This document shows, piece after piece, positions 34,784 to 44,088 of a stretch of 64,000 bases of DNA. Made by a program: the position numbers and the translations under genes. Numbering within the stretch: the stretch's first letter is position 1; each line of letters opens with the position of its first letter. Under the pieces are notes generated by a model. It was not told the DNA's origin, did no database searches, and saw only the letters and a list, made by a program, of their open reading frames with translations. The DNA is from Acidobacteriota bacterium (lineage in GTDB: Bacteria > Acidobacteriota > Terriglobia > Acidiferrales > UBA7541), in the NCBI GenBank assembly GCA_013289955.1, contig JABCYZ010000015.1, positions 62,001-126,000 of the forward strand, given 5' to 3'.

Positions 34784-36061
34784 ATGGAGATTGTTCTCGT
34801 CGGACTGAACCACCGCACCGCGCCGGTCGAGGTGCGCGAACGCGTGTCGTTTACCGCCGAACAGTCGCGGAAGGCGGCGGATGAGCTGCGCTCGAGAGGG
34901 ATACTGCAAGAGACGCTGGTGCTCTCCACGTGCAACCGCAGCGAAATTTATGGCGTGCCGCCGGAGACTTCGCATGAGTGCGCGCCGGGGTTGTCTTCGT
35001 TCCTGAGCGAATTTCATTCCGTGCGCCCGGATGTGCTGGGCGTGTCGCTCTACCATCACTACGACCGGGAGGCGGTGCGGCATCTTTTCCGGGTTGCGGG
35101 CGGGCTTGATTCGATGCTTCTCGGCGAGGCTGAAATTCTGGGGCAGGTGCGCGAAGCGTACCGCTATGCCCACGAATATGGAGCTACGGGCCCGGTGCTG
35201 AACCGATTGTTTCAAGGAGCGCTCGAAGTTGGGAAGCGCGTGCGTTCCGAGACAGAGCTGGGCACGCGGCCCATGTCGGTGGCGTCGGCTGGCGTGAAGC
35301 TGGCAGAGCGGATTTTCGGGAAGATGCATGAACGAAGCGCGCTTGTGCTGGGTGCGGGAACGATCAGCGAACAGGTGGTGAATCAGCTGCGGGACCGGGG
35401 AATAGCGCGGCTGTTCATCATGAACCGCTCGCGCGAGCGGGCCGAGGAGTTGTCGCTTAGGGTCGGCGGAACAGTTCTCGGGTGGGGCGATTGGGAAACT
35501 GCCCTGACGACGGCGGATGTGGTGGTGGCTTCGGTGGCTTCCGAAGAGCCGGTTCTGCGCAGGGAGTTTCTAGAGGCGGCTATGTCGGCGCGCGGCAACC
35601 GCGCACTCTTTCTGATGGATCTGGGGATGCCGCGCAACGTAGAGGCCTCGGCGGCCGAACTCTATAACGCCTATGTCTACAATCTTGACGATCTGACGGA
35701 GATCGTCGAACAGAACCGGCATGCGCGCGAAAGCGAAGTTCCGAAGGCGGAGACGATCGTGGACGAGCATGTCGGGAAGTTCCTTTCCTGGCAGGCGAGT
35801 GTCGAACTGGTAGGGTTGGTGGACGCTTTGCGTGCGCGATTGCGCGAAGAACGCGCAGCTTTTATTCGTGCGCGGATGGATTCGATGAATCATCTCAGCG
35901 CGGCAGAGCGCGAGCGCATGGAATCCATGATGGATGAATTGCTCGAAAAACTCTTGCTGGCGCCTGCGGAACGGCTGCGGGGCGAAAAGGAACTTCGGCG
36001 CAAAATCCAGAACGTGGAAGCGCTGCGCGATCTTTTCCTATCGAACCGGGAGAAGACGTGA
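34784..36061 (+). CDS. hemA: Glutamyl-tRNA reductase
   Basis: A 425-residue NADPH-dependent enzyme that reduces glutamyl-tRNA to glutamate-1-semialdehyde, first step of the C5 route to heme. MEIVLVGLNHRTAPVEVRERVSF and the nucleophile region LVLSTCNRSEIYGV are at the N terminus; the Rossmann segment ALVLGAGTISEQVVNQLRDRGIARLFIMNRSRERA and LFLMDLGMPRNVEAS follow, then the C-terminal dimerisation helix domain (EREERMESMMDELLEKLLL-like). It overlaps the hemC start by 4 nt. Confidence 0.97.
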   Translation: MEIVLVGLNHRTAPVEVRERVSFTAEQSRKAADELRSRGILQETLVLSTCNRSEIYGVPPETSHECAPGLSSFLSEFHSVRPDVLGVSLYHHYDREAVRHLFRVAGGLDSMLLGEAEILGQVREAYRYAHEYGATGPVLNRLFQGALEVGKRVRSETELGTRPMSVASAGVKLAERIFGKMHERSALVLGAGTISEQVVNQLRDRGIARLFIMNRSRERAEELSLRVGGTVLGWGDWETALTTADVVVASVASEEPVLRREFLEAAMSARGNRALFLMDLGMPRNVEASAAELYNAYVYNLDDLTEIVEQNRHARESEVPKAETIVDEHVGKFLSWQASVELVGLVDALRARLREERAAFIRARMDSMNHLSAAERERMESMMDELLEKLLLAPAERLRGEKELRRKIQNVEALRDLFLSNREKT

Positions 36062-36984
36062 GACATCTCCGCATCGGGACGAGAGGCAGCCTGCTTGCAA
36101 AATGGCAGGCGGAGTTCGTGCGAAAACAGCTTTTCGCGGGTGCGGGGGTCGAAACGGAAATCGTTATCATCAAAACGTCTGGCGATAAGCTGCAGGCGTC
36201 TCCCCTTTCGCAGATCGGCGGGAAGGGAATTTTTATAAAAGAGCTGGAAGAAGCGCTGCTCGAGGAAACGATTGACCTGGCCGTGCATAGCGTGAAGGAT
36301 GTGCCCACTGACACGCCTTCGCGGTTGATGTTTCCGGCAGTGTGCCGGCGGGAAGATGTTCGGGATTGTCTGGTGGCGGCGGGCGGGGCGACGCTTGGGA
36401 GTTTGCGCCAGGGCGCGCGGGTTGGCACCGGGAGCCTCCGCCGGCAGGCGCAGCTCCGGCACATCCGGCCCGATCTGGACGTTCGCGATCTGCGGGGGAA
36501 TGTGGATACGCGTTTGCGAAAAGTGGAAAGCGGAGAGTATGAAGCGGTAATGCTTGCCAAAGCAGGGTTGGATCGCCTGGGCTGGGGCGGTCGCATTACG
36601 GAGACGCTCAATCCAGAAGTTTTTTTGCCAGCCGTGGGGCAGGGAGCCATTGGCGTGGAGTGCCGGTTAAAAGATACCGAGGCTGCGGAAATTGTTGCGG
36701 GGCTGGACGATGCCGAGACGCGCACCGCGATTATCGCAGAACGGTCGTTGCTCGCCGCATTGCATGGCGGATGCCAGGTGCCGCTCGGCGCCTGGGCGAG
36801 GATCGAACGCGGGGAATTGGTGCTCGATGCGTGCGTATGCTCCGTGGACGGCCTGCAATATGTAAAACAGAGAGCCGCATCGGCACCGGAAAAGGCCGCG
36901 GAGCTCGGGGGGCAGATGGCGAATTTGTTGATGGAAGCGGGCGCGCAGAGCATCCTTGAAGAGGTGAGCCGCCAACGTGGCTGA
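36058..36984 (+). CDS. hemC: Porphobilinogen deaminase (hydroxymethylbilane synthase)
   Basis: A 308-residue enzyme that joins four porphobilinogens into hydroxymethylbilane. LRIGTRGSLLAKWQAEFVRKQL, KTSGDKLQASPLSQIGGKGIFIKELEEALLEETIDLAVHSVKDVP, and the dipyrromethane-cofactor Cys in LHGGCQVPLGAWAR are present. GTGSLRRQAQLRHIRPDLDVRDLRGNVDTRLRK matches the substrate Arg cluster. It overlaps hemA and hemD by 4 and 8 nt, so the genes are coupled. Confidence 0.97.
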   Translation: MRHLRIGTRGSLLAKWQAEFVRKQLFAGAGVETEIVIIKTSGDKLQASPLSQIGGKGIFIKELEEALLEETIDLAVHSVKDVPTDTPSRLMFPAVCRREDVRDCLVAAGGATLGSLRQGARVGTGSLRRQAQLRHIRPDLDVRDLRGNVDTRLRKVESGEYEAVMLAKAGLDRLGWGGRITETLNPEVFLPAVGQGAIGVECRLKDTEAAEIVAGLDDAETRTAIIAERSLLAALHGGCQVPLGAWARIERGELVLDACVCSVDGLQYVKQRAASAPEKAAELGGQMANLLMEAGAQSILEEVSRQRG

Positions 36985-37804
36985 CGCGATCGCATCCCCG
37001 CTCGGCGGAAAAGTCGTCATCGTTACTCGCGCCGCAGCGCAGAGCAACGAGCTTTCCGAGGAATTGAAGGCTCGAGGCGCGATCGTCAAACGGTTGCCGC
37101 TGATTTCGTTTGCGCCGCCAGAAAATTACGCTGCCCTGGACGCGGCGTTGCGGGGCATTGGAACATTTGATTGGATTTTATTCACAAGCGCAAACGCGGT
37201 TCAGGCTATCGAACGGCGTGCGGCGGATCTCGGGCTTGGTTTCGGCGCGCTGCTGAATCTACCGCCAGCCGCCGCTGTCGGTCCGGCCACGTCCAATGCG
37301 GCGGAGGGGGCAGGATTTTCAGTAGAGTATGTCGCGGCGGACCATAGCGGAGCAGGACTCGCCCGGGAACTTGGTCGGGAGTTGCAGGGGAAGAAAGTTC
37401 TTTTGCCGCGCAGCGATCGGGCAAATCCGGAATTGCCGGCGGCGCTTCGAAAAAGCGGCGCGTTGGTGACGGAAGTAGTGGCTTATAGAAATTTGCCCCC
37501 GAACGGCACCGATCGCGACAAACTGCACGAGAGCCTTAGAGAGGGAGTGGATGGCGTCTTGTTTTACAGTCCGAGCGCGGTAGAAAACTTTCTGGAGCTG
37601 CTGGGACGGGAGCGATTGGCGAGCGTGCAGGGGAGAGCGGTGATGGTAGCTATTGGGCCAGCAACGTCGGCGGCGCTGAGCGGCGCCGGAATACAAAGGA
37701 TTGCACGAGCTTCCGATGCGACGACAAGAGCGGTTATAGAGGTGTTAGAGGGGCACTTGGCGCGCACAAAGAAACGGTCGGCGGTTGGAGCAAAAGACGA
37801 ATGA
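36977..37804 (+). CDS. hemD: Uroporphyrinogen-III synthase
   Basis: A 275-residue enzyme that cyclises hydroxymethylbilane with inversion of ring D. The family is poorly conserved, but VVIVTRAAAQSNELSEELKARGAIVKRLPLISF, WILFTSANAVQAIERR, VGPATSNAAEGAGFSVEYVA and VDGVLFYSPSAVENFLELLG are typical. Position between hemC and hemB with overlapping ends on both sides (8 nt and 4 nt) supports the call. Confidence 0.93.
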   Translation: MADAIASPLGGKVVIVTRAAAQSNELSEELKARGAIVKRLPLISFAPPENYAALDAALRGIGTFDWILFTSANAVQAIERRAADLGLGFGALLNLPPAAAVGPATSNAAEGAGFSVEYVAADHSGAGLARELGRELQGKKVLLPRSDRANPELPAALRKSGALVTEVVAYRNLPPNGTDRDKLHESLREGVDGVLFYSPSAVENFLELLGRERLASVQGRAVMVAIGPATSAALSGAGIQRIARASDATTRAVIEVLEGHLARTKKRSAVGAKDE

Positions 37805-38775
37805 GCTTTCCCACCCAGCGGCCGAGGCGATTGCGGCGAAGCGAGGCGCTCCGAGACCTGGTGCGCGAGACACGGCTCACTGCGGCGGGCTTGATCTATC
37901 CGATGTTTGTATGCCCGGGAATGAACGTCCGCAAGGAAGTCAGCTCGATGCCTGGCGTGCATCAGCAATCCGCCGACCAGATTGTCGAAGAGTGCCGGGA
38001 AGTGGAATCGCTGGGGCTTCCGGGCGTGATTCTTTTTGGTCTCCCGGAGTCGAAAGACGCGCGCGGGACGATTTCCACTTCGGCCGACGGCGTGGTTCAG
38101 AGGGCCATCGAAGCCATTCGCAAGGCGAAGCTCGAGCTGCTCGTCATCACCGACGTTTGTCTGTGCGAGTACACGGATCATGGGCACTGCGGCGTGATCG
38201 AGAATGGGAATGTTGCGAATGACCAAACGCTGCCGATCCTTGCGGCACAGGCATTGTCGCATGCGCGGGCCGGCGCGGACATCGTTGCGCCCTCGGACAT
38301 GATGGACGGCCGGGTAGCTGCGATTCGGGAAACGCTCGACCAGCACAAGTTCAACGACATCGCCATCCTTGCCTACGCTGCCAAGTACTGTTCCGGATTT
38401 TACGGGCCTTTTCGCGAGGCGGCCGATTCGGCGCCGCAATTCGGCGACCGCCGCAGCTATCAGATGGATCCGGCGAACGCCCGCGAAGCGTTGAAGGAAG
38501 TTGCGCTCGATTTGGAAGAGGGCGCGGACATGGTGATGGTGAAGCCGGCGCTGCCGTATCTGGACATCCTCCGGCGCGTGCGCGACGCCTTTGAAGTTCC
38601 CGTGGGGGCGTATAACGTGAGCGGGGAATACGCGATGGTCAAGGCCGCGGCCCAAAAAGGGTGGCTGGATGAGAAGCGCGTGGTGCTGGAAATCTTGACG
38701 GGGATTCAGCGCGCGGGCGCGAATTTCATCTTGACCTACCATGCGAAAGACGCGGCGCGATGGCTGAAGGCATGA
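37801..38775 (+). CDS. hemB: Delta-aminolevulinic acid dehydratase (porphobilinogen synthase)
   Basis: A 324-residue enzyme that condenses two 5-aminolevulinates into porphobilinogen. The Cys-rich zinc site is DVCLCEYTDHGHCGV, so it is the zinc-dependent type. Active-site Lys regions are AAKYCSGFYGPFREAADSAPQFGDR and MVKPALPYLDIL, with AYNVSGEYAMVKAAAQKGWLDE. It overlaps hemD by 4 nt and precedes hemL by 19 nt. Confidence 0.97.
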   Translation: MSFPTQRPRRLRRSEALRDLVRETRLTAAGLIYPMFVCPGMNVRKEVSSMPGVHQQSADQIVEECREVESLGLPGVILFGLPESKDARGTISTSADGVVQRAIEAIRKAKLELLVITDVCLCEYTDHGHCGVIENGNVANDQTLPILAAQALSHARAGADIVAPSDMMDGRVAAIRETLDQHKFNDIAILAYAAKYCSGFYGPFREAADSAPQFGDRRSYQMDPANAREALKEVALDLEEGADMVMVKPALPYLDILRRVRDAFEVPVGAYNVSGEYAMVKAAAQKGWLDEKRVVLEILTGIQRAGANFILTYHAKDAARWLKA

Positions 38776-38794
38776 TGGATCCGGCAGAACATTC

Positions 38795-40114
38795 ATGAGC
38801 GCAACACCTACAAAATCCAAAGTGGAGCGGCGGCGTTCGCGGGAGATTTTTGAACGCGGCGAAAAGATTCTTGTCGGGGGCGTGAACAGCCCGGTGCGCG
38901 CGTTTCGTTCGGTGGGAGGCGAGCCGCTGATCATCGAGCGGGGCAGCGGGCAATATCTATACGATGCCGACGGCAATAAATTGCTCGACTACGTCTGCTC
39001 GTGGGGGGCCATGCTGCTTGGGCACGCGCATCCGGCGGTGACCCGGGCGATAGCGGAGCAGGCGCAACGCGGAACGAGTTACGGGGCGACGACGGAGCTC
39101 GAGGTCGAGCTCGCGGGAATGATCACGCAGGCGATCCCGTCGATTGAGAAGATTCGATTCGTATCGAGCGGCACGGAAGCTACGATGAGTGCGGCGCGCT
39201 TGGCGCGGGGGGCAACCAAGCGCGATTTCATCCTGAAGTTTGAGGGCTGCTACCACGGCCACGCCGACAGTTTTCTTTCACAAGCAGGGTCGGGGCTGGC
39301 CACCCTGGGAATCGCCGAGTGTCCGGGTGTTCCACAGGCGCTCGCGGAATTGACTTTGAACGCGCCTTACAATAATTTGGGCGCGGTCGAGCAATTATTT
39401 TCGCAGTATAAAGACAAGATCGCGGCGGTCATCATCGAGCCGATCGCGGCGAATATGGGCGTGGTCCCACCGGCCTCTGGATTTCTGAAGGGGTTGCGTG
39501 AAATCACGAAGCGCCAGGGCGCGCTGCTGATCATCGACGAAGTGATCACAGGATTTCGCATGCACTTTGGCGCGGCGCAGCAGCTTGCTCTCGTCGAAGC
39601 CGATTTGACAACCCTGGGGAAAATTATCGGCGGCGGTCTCCCCGTTGCGGCCTATGGCGGCAGCGCCGAGCTCATGAATCATATAGCTCCGCTGGGATCC
39701 GTTTATCAGGCGGGGACGCTTGCCGGGAATCCACTGGCGATGCGGGCGGGTATTGAAACTCTCAGGCAACTCACGCGGCCGGGGCTTTATGACGCGATCA
39801 ACGAGCGAGCTCGCTTGCTGGCGGAAGGACTGCGTCAAGCGCTCGCCGAAACCGGAATCGCCGGTCAGGTTAACTCCACCGGATCTTTGGCGACGCTCTT
39901 CTTTACCGACGCTCCGGTGACGGACTACACCAGCGCAAAGCGCTCCGACACAAAACGCTACGCGAGATTTTTTCGCGAGATGCTCGACCGGGGCATTTTT
40001 CTTGCGCCATCGCAGTTTGAAGCCGCGTTTGTCTCCGCGGCGCACACGGCCGAAAATGTTGGGCAGACGATTGCCGCGGCGCGAGATTCGTTCGAAGCCA
40101 TTGCTAGAGGGTAA
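38795..40114 (+). CDS. hemL: Glutamate-1-semialdehyde 2,1-aminomutase
   Basis: A 439-residue PLP enzyme that converts glutamate-1-semialdehyde to 5-aminolevulinate. The PLP Lys sits in LTTLGKIIGGGLPVAAYGGS, after LLIIDEVITGFRMHFGAAQQL. VNSPVRAFRSVGGEPLIIERGSG and VSSGTEATMSAARLARG are the substrate and phosphate-binding parts. Last gene of the ccsA-hemACDBL series. A ribosome site and DUF4337 gene follow 32 nt later. Confidence 0.97.
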   Translation: MSATPTKSKVERRRSREIFERGEKILVGGVNSPVRAFRSVGGEPLIIERGSGQYLYDADGNKLLDYVCSWGAMLLGHAHPAVTRAIAEQAQRGTSYGATTELEVELAGMITQAIPSIEKIRFVSSGTEATMSAARLARGATKRDFILKFEGCYHGHADSFLSQAGSGLATLGIAECPGVPQALAELTLNAPYNNLGAVEQLFSQYKDKIAAVIIEPIAANMGVVPPASGFLKGLREITKRQGALLIIDEVITGFRMHFGAAQQLALVEADLTTLGKIIGGGLPVAAYGGSAELMNHIAPLGSVYQAGTLAGNPLAMRAGIETLRQLTRPGLYDAINERARLLAEGLRQALAETGIAGQVNSTGSLATLFFTDAPVTDYTSAKRSDTKRYARFFREMLDRGIFLAPSQFEAAFVSAAHTAENVGQTIAAARDSFEAIARG

Positions 40115-40146
40115 CCACTCTATTGCTCTGAAGGAGAATAGGAACT

Positions 40147-40686
40147 ATGCCTGAGGGTATCGAACTGCCAGAAGCGCATGAGGAGCACGGGGATAATCCA
40201 CTTCTGATTCCCGTGTCCGTCACGATTTCCATTCTTGCCGTACTTGTGGCCGGGGTCACGCTGCTTGGCCATCGGGCGCATACGGAGGAACTGCTGCTAC
40301 AGTCGCAAGCGACCGATCAATGGTCCTACTACCAGGCGAAAAATATCCGGCTGCACGAAATGCAGGGATTCGCCGACGTACTCGGCACGCTGGCTCCGGC
40401 GGACAAGGAGAAGGCAGCGGTGGCGGCGGAGAAATACAAGAAAGAGGCGGAGCGCTACGCGGGCGACAAAGAGGACATCAGCGAGAAAGCCAAGGACCTC
40501 GAGAAGGAGCGCGACTTCGTGAGCCGGCGCGCGGATCGCTTCGACGGCGGAGAGGGGCTCATCGAGGTGGGTCTGGTGATTTGCTCGATGACGCTGCTTA
40601 CCAGGCGGAGGCTATATTGGTTCGCTGGAATGCTGATTGGGGCGGGTGGCGTCGCGTTTGCTTTAACGGCATTTGTGGTTCACTAA
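40147..40686 (+). CDS. DUF4337 membrane protein
   Basis: A 179-residue protein with one N-terminal helix (ISILAVLVAGVTLLG), a long charged, Lys/Glu-rich coiled coil (about residues 55-125, with the QATDQWSYYQAKNIRLHEMQG segment characteristic of DUF4337) and two helices at the C terminus (LIEVGLVICSMTLLT and AGMLIGAGGVAFALTAFVV). Function unknown. Ribosome site AGGAG before the ATG. Probably read through from the heme operon. Confidence 0.85.
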   Translation: MPEGIELPEAHEEHGDNPLLIPVSVTISILAVLVAGVTLLGHRAHTEELLLQSQATDQWSYYQAKNIRLHEMQGFADVLGTLAPADKEKAAVAAEKYKKEAERYAGDKEDISEKAKDLEKERDFVSRRADRFDGGEGLIEVGLVICSMTLLTRRRLYWFAGMLIGAGGVAFALTAFVVH

Positions 40687-40711
40687 GAAAGAGTTTCCTC
40701 GGAGCCCTCCG

Positions 40712-41305
40712 CTAGGCGCGTGCCGGCGGTTGCGAGCCTCTTAGCCGTACGACTTCTTCCATCAATTTTTCAAGCCGTGCCAATAGTTCCTGGTGCCGGA
40801 CGTCTTCGGTCGCGGGCTTTTTCCCGGCAAAGGTGAGGGTCCCGCTCGGCTCCAGGATGCATTTGTCGACTTCGGAGAGGGAATCAAAGCCCTGCTTTCG
40901 CGCTGCCGCTTCGAGTTGCGACGTGGTGATCAACTCTTTCTTCAACCGGTCGGCTCGTACCTTTCCATTGTCGATGAGCACGTCGGATTGTCCTTCCACG
41001 ATCTGTTCAATTTTGCTGTGACCGTAGAGGAAGCGGACCACGAGGTAGTTGATGACCAAGAGGGAAGTGGCGCCAATCAGGCCGCCGGAGACGCTGTTGT
41101 CGTCTCCTATGATGGCGTTTTGCACGGTGTTCGAAAGGGTGAGCAAAACGACGAGGTCGAAGGGATTCAGCTGCACGAGTTCGCGCTTGCCGGAAAGCCG
41201 GAGGCTGACCACCAGAAACATATAGACGATGATCGGGCGGAGAATTTTCTCGAGCAGCGGCAAACCCAGGACGAACATATCTTTCCAGGTGTCATGCGTT
41301 GGCAC
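40712..41305 (-). CDS. DUF421/YetF-like membrane protein
   Basis: A 197-residue protein with three N-terminal membrane helices (IIVYMFLVVSLRLSGKRELVQLNPFDLVVLLTLSNTVQNAIIGDDNSVSGGLIGATSLLVINYLV; hallmarks LSGKREL and NPFDLVVLLTLSN) and a cytoplasmic DUF421 domain (DVLIDNGKVRADRLKKELIT). The GTG at 41305 is chosen since AGGAGG precedes it closely; the next in-frame start upstream has none. Function of the family is unclear. Convergent with the DUF4337 gene (25 nt between ends). Confidence 0.87.
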   Translation of the reverse strand: MPTHDTWKDMFVLGLPLLEKILRPIIVYMFLVVSLRLSGKRELVQLNPFDLVVLLTLSNTVQNAIIGDDNSVSGGLIGATSLLVINYLVVRFLYGHSKIEQIVEGQSDVLIDNGKVRADRLKKELITTSQLEAAARKQGFDSLSEVDKCILEPSGTLTFAGKKPATEDVRHQELLARLEKLMEEVVRLRGSQPPARA

Positions 41306-41441
41306 ATCGCCTCCTAAGACGTAGCGGATATTATCCAAAATCCGGCTCGCAAAGATTTGAGCAGAAGCGATGAGGAGGTTAGCACGCTCGCTAGCGAGGG
41401 AAAAGCGGGCTGGATTTCGCGCGCCGGATTAAGCGCCGAAC

Positions 41442-41457
41442 CTGTACTTGCGTACAG
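41442..41457. promoter_or_regulatory. 16-bp inverted repeat CTGTAC-N4-GTACAG
   Basis: Perfect 6-bp arms (CTGTACTTGCGTACAG) in the 300-nt region between the divergent DUF421 and hybrid kinase genes. It also fits the CTGT-N8-ACAG pattern of Gram-negative LexA boxes. No lexA-type gene is in the window, and other repressors bind such palindromes too. Nothing else is recognised in 41306-41638. Confidence 0.4.
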
Positions 41458-41638
41458 TCATGTTTTCGCAACACCACCTGTACTCCATCATCGCCAAACC
41501 CAGTGAATCCGCTATGATTGAGTGGTCTCGATCATCCACAGACCGTAAGGTCGTTCAAGAACGCGATCGTAAGGCGGAGGAGTTCGTATCCCCCGCAGTC
41601 CCTTGGGGTACGAGAACGTTTACGTTAGCAGCGACCCT

Positions 41639-44050
41639 ATGTCACAACGCCCCGCTCTCGAACCAAATTTGTCAGCCACCCCCGAGCAGCTTTCCGCTTT
41701 GCTGGATTGCGCCCGCGAACTACTGGCCATTCTCAGCACGGACGGAATTATCGTGCACGCAAGCGCCGGCTCCACGCGAGCTCTGGGCTTAGGTCCCGAC
41801 GAGCTGATTGGCAGAGCGATCTGGGATCTTGTTCACCCGGACGATGTCGGCGAGACCCGCGAACGTCTTCGCGGCATCGCTCTTCTTCGGAACGAGACCC
41901 GCAAAGGGCGCTGCCGCCTGCGATGCAAATCAGGAGAGTGGCGCTGGTTCGAGGCGACCATCAGCAGCTGCCTGAGCAATACCTCCGTCGATGGAATAGT
42001 GGCGAGCTTTCTGGATGTGACGGCGCTGCACCGCATGGAGGCCGAGCGGCAGGTGATCTCGGAAGTCGTCCACGCTCTGAATCAGACGTCTAACCTCGAC
42101 CAGCTGCTGGAGGGCATCCACCAGGCACTCAAGAAAGTTCTCTACGCCGAGAATTGTTTCGTCGCTCTTCATGACGACAAGGAAGACACGTTCTACTTTC
42201 CCTTTTTTGTAGATCAGTTTGATATGGCGCCGCCTCCCCAAAAGGTCGGGCGCAGCTGCACCGCGTTCGTTTTTCGAACGGGCAGCGCGATGCTGATTCC
42301 ACAGTCCGAGTTCGATCGTCTTGCTCAGCAGGGAGAGGTCGAACTTGTGGGCTCGCCCTCTCCGGCGTGGCTGGGTGTGCCCTTGAAGACGCCAAGGGCA
42401 ACCATCGGCGTTCTCGTGGTACAGCACTATCAAAACGAGAGCGCATACGACATGCGCGATCTCGAGTTTCTCGATTCTGTCGGCGGTCACATTGCGCTGG
42501 CGATCGAACGGCGGCGCTCCGAGGAAGCCCTGCGCAAAAGCGAGTCCGTCTTCCGGCTTCTTTTTTCGCACAATCCTCTCCCAACCTGGGTGATGGATGA
42601 TGAAACCCTGCAGTTCATTCAAGTGAACGACTCGGCCGTGCGGCAGTACGGTTTTGCGGCCGAGGAATTCAGCCGCATGACCATGTTCGACATCCGGCCG
42701 GAAGAAAAGAGCGGGTCCCTCGAGGTACGACCACAAAAAGATGACTCACTTGGGCGGCACCAAGGGGTATGCAAACACCGCAAGAAGGACGGAAAGGTTT
42801 TCGAGGTCGAGTTGATCTCGCATCAATTTGATTATGCCGGGCGGAGAGTGCGGCTCGTCGTGGCGCAGGACATCAGCGAGCGCCATCTGCTGGAACAGCA
42901 GCTTCGTCAGGCACAAAAAATGGAAGCGGTGGGGCGGCTGGCCGGGGGCGTGGCTCACGATTTCAACAATCTTTTGATGGTCATCAAGGGACATACCGAG
43001 CTTTTGATGAATGCATTGCCACCTGCCGACAGCATGTCGAGAAAAATCTCGCAAATCGATCGCGCCGCGGATCGCGCGGCGGCTCTCACAAAGCAACTCC
43101 TTGCGTTCAGCCGGATGCAGGTTCTCCAGCCACGCGTCATGAATTTGAACGGCGTCGTCGAGGATATGGGCAAGCTATTGCCCCGGTTGATCGGGGAAGA
43201 TGTCGAGTTGGGGATTCGTATTGCGCAAGATCTAGGCAAAATTCGCGCCGACGCCAGCCAGATGGAACAGATCATCATGAATCTGGCAGTGAACGCCCGG
43301 GACGCCATGCCGAAGGGAGGCCGGCTGATCATCGAAACTTCGAATGCCGATCTGGACCGTACCTACAACACGACTCATCCGATTGTGAAACCTGGGCGTT
43401 ATGTATTGCTTGCCGTCTCTGACACGGGCACAGGCATGGATGCAGAAACGCAAGCGCACATTTTCGAGCCGTTTTTCACTACCAAGGAACCTGGCAAAGG
43501 AACGGGCCTCGGTCTCGCGACCGTGTATGGCGTTGTGAAGCAGAGCGGCGGCTTCATCTGGGTCTACAGCGAATTGGGCAAGGGAACTTCGTTCAAGATT
43601 TATCTTCCGCGCGTGGACCAGCCCGAAGACAAGGGAAGCCTGCCTTCGGCTTTTTCGGAAGCGCCGCGCGGGACGGAAACCATCCTGCTTGCCGAGGACG
43701 AACAAGACGTGCGCGAAGTTGCACGCGAGTTTTTGGAATCGGGTGGTTACACGGTGATTGAAGCGCACAATGGCGCCGAGGCACTGCGTCTTGCAGCCGA
43801 ACAGGGCACGGCAGTTGACCTGCTTGTAACCGATATGGTCATGCCGGGCATGACCGGCAAAGAACTGGCTGGGCGATTGCAGCACCAGCACTTGGGGCTT
43901 GGCGTGATTTATATGTCCGGCTACAGCGAGCAGACGGCTGCAGAGACTACACAGGTGGATGCGAGTATGCGGTTGCTGACCAAACCGTTCAGCCGCGGCA
44001 GTATATTGCGAGCCGTGCGGGAAGCTCTGAACGTTCCTCGCAATTCCTAG
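41639..44050 (+). CDS. Hybrid sensor histidine kinase (PAS-GAF-PAS-HisKA-HATPase-REC)
   Basis: An 803-residue cytoplasmic hybrid kinase. The order is PAS (about 20-145, LLAILSTDGIIVHASAGSTRALGLGPDELIG), GAF (about 160-305), PAS (about 320-440), HisKA with GRLAGGVAHDFNNLLMVIKGH (phospho-acceptor His), HATPase (NLAVNARDAMPKGG, DTGTGMD, GKGTGLGLATVYG) and a C-terminal receiver (ILLAEDEQDVREVAREF and LVTDMVMPGMTG with the acceptor Asp, then LLTKPFS). No membrane segment is seen, so it senses an internal signal. The ATG at 41639 is preferred to the TTG at 41603. No obvious partner regulator is adjacent; it is an orphan. Confidence 0.93.
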   Translation: MSQRPALEPNLSATPEQLSALLDCARELLAILSTDGIIVHASAGSTRALGLGPDELIGRAIWDLVHPDDVGETRERLRGIALLRNETRKGRCRLRCKSGEWRWFEATISSCLSNTSVDGIVASFLDVTALHRMEAERQVISEVVHALNQTSNLDQLLEGIHQALKKVLYAENCFVALHDDKEDTFYFPFFVDQFDMAPPPQKVGRSCTAFVFRTGSAMLIPQSEFDRLAQQGEVELVGSPSPAWLGVPLKTPRATIGVLVVQHYQNESAYDMRDLEFLDSVGGHIALAIERRRSEEALRKSESVFRLLFSHNPLPTWVMDDETLQFIQVNDSAVRQYGFAAEEFSRMTMFDIRPEEKSGSLEVRPQKDDSLGRHQGVCKHRKKDGKVFEVELISHQFDYAGRRVRLVVAQDISERHLLEQQLRQAQKMEAVGRLAGGVAHDFNNLLMVIKGHTELLMNALPPADSMSRKISQIDRAADRAAALTKQLLAFSRMQVLQPRVMNLNGVVEDMGKLLPRLIGEDVELGIRIAQDLGKIRADASQMEQIIMNLAVNARDAMPKGGRLIIETSNADLDRTYNTTHPIVKPGRYVLLAVSDTGTGMDAETQAHIFEPFFTTKEPGKGTGLGLATVYGVVKQSGGFIWVYSELGKGTSFKIYLPRVDQPEDKGSLPSAFSEAPRGTETILLAEDEQDVREVAREFLESGGYTVIEAHNGAEALRLAAEQGTAVDLLVTDMVMPGMTGKELAGRLQHQHLGLGVIYMSGYSEQTAAETTQVDASMRLLTKPFSRGSILRAVREALNVPRNS

Positions 44051-44088
44051 CGAGGCAGCCGCCAGTCACGCGGCATTTTCACGATCCA

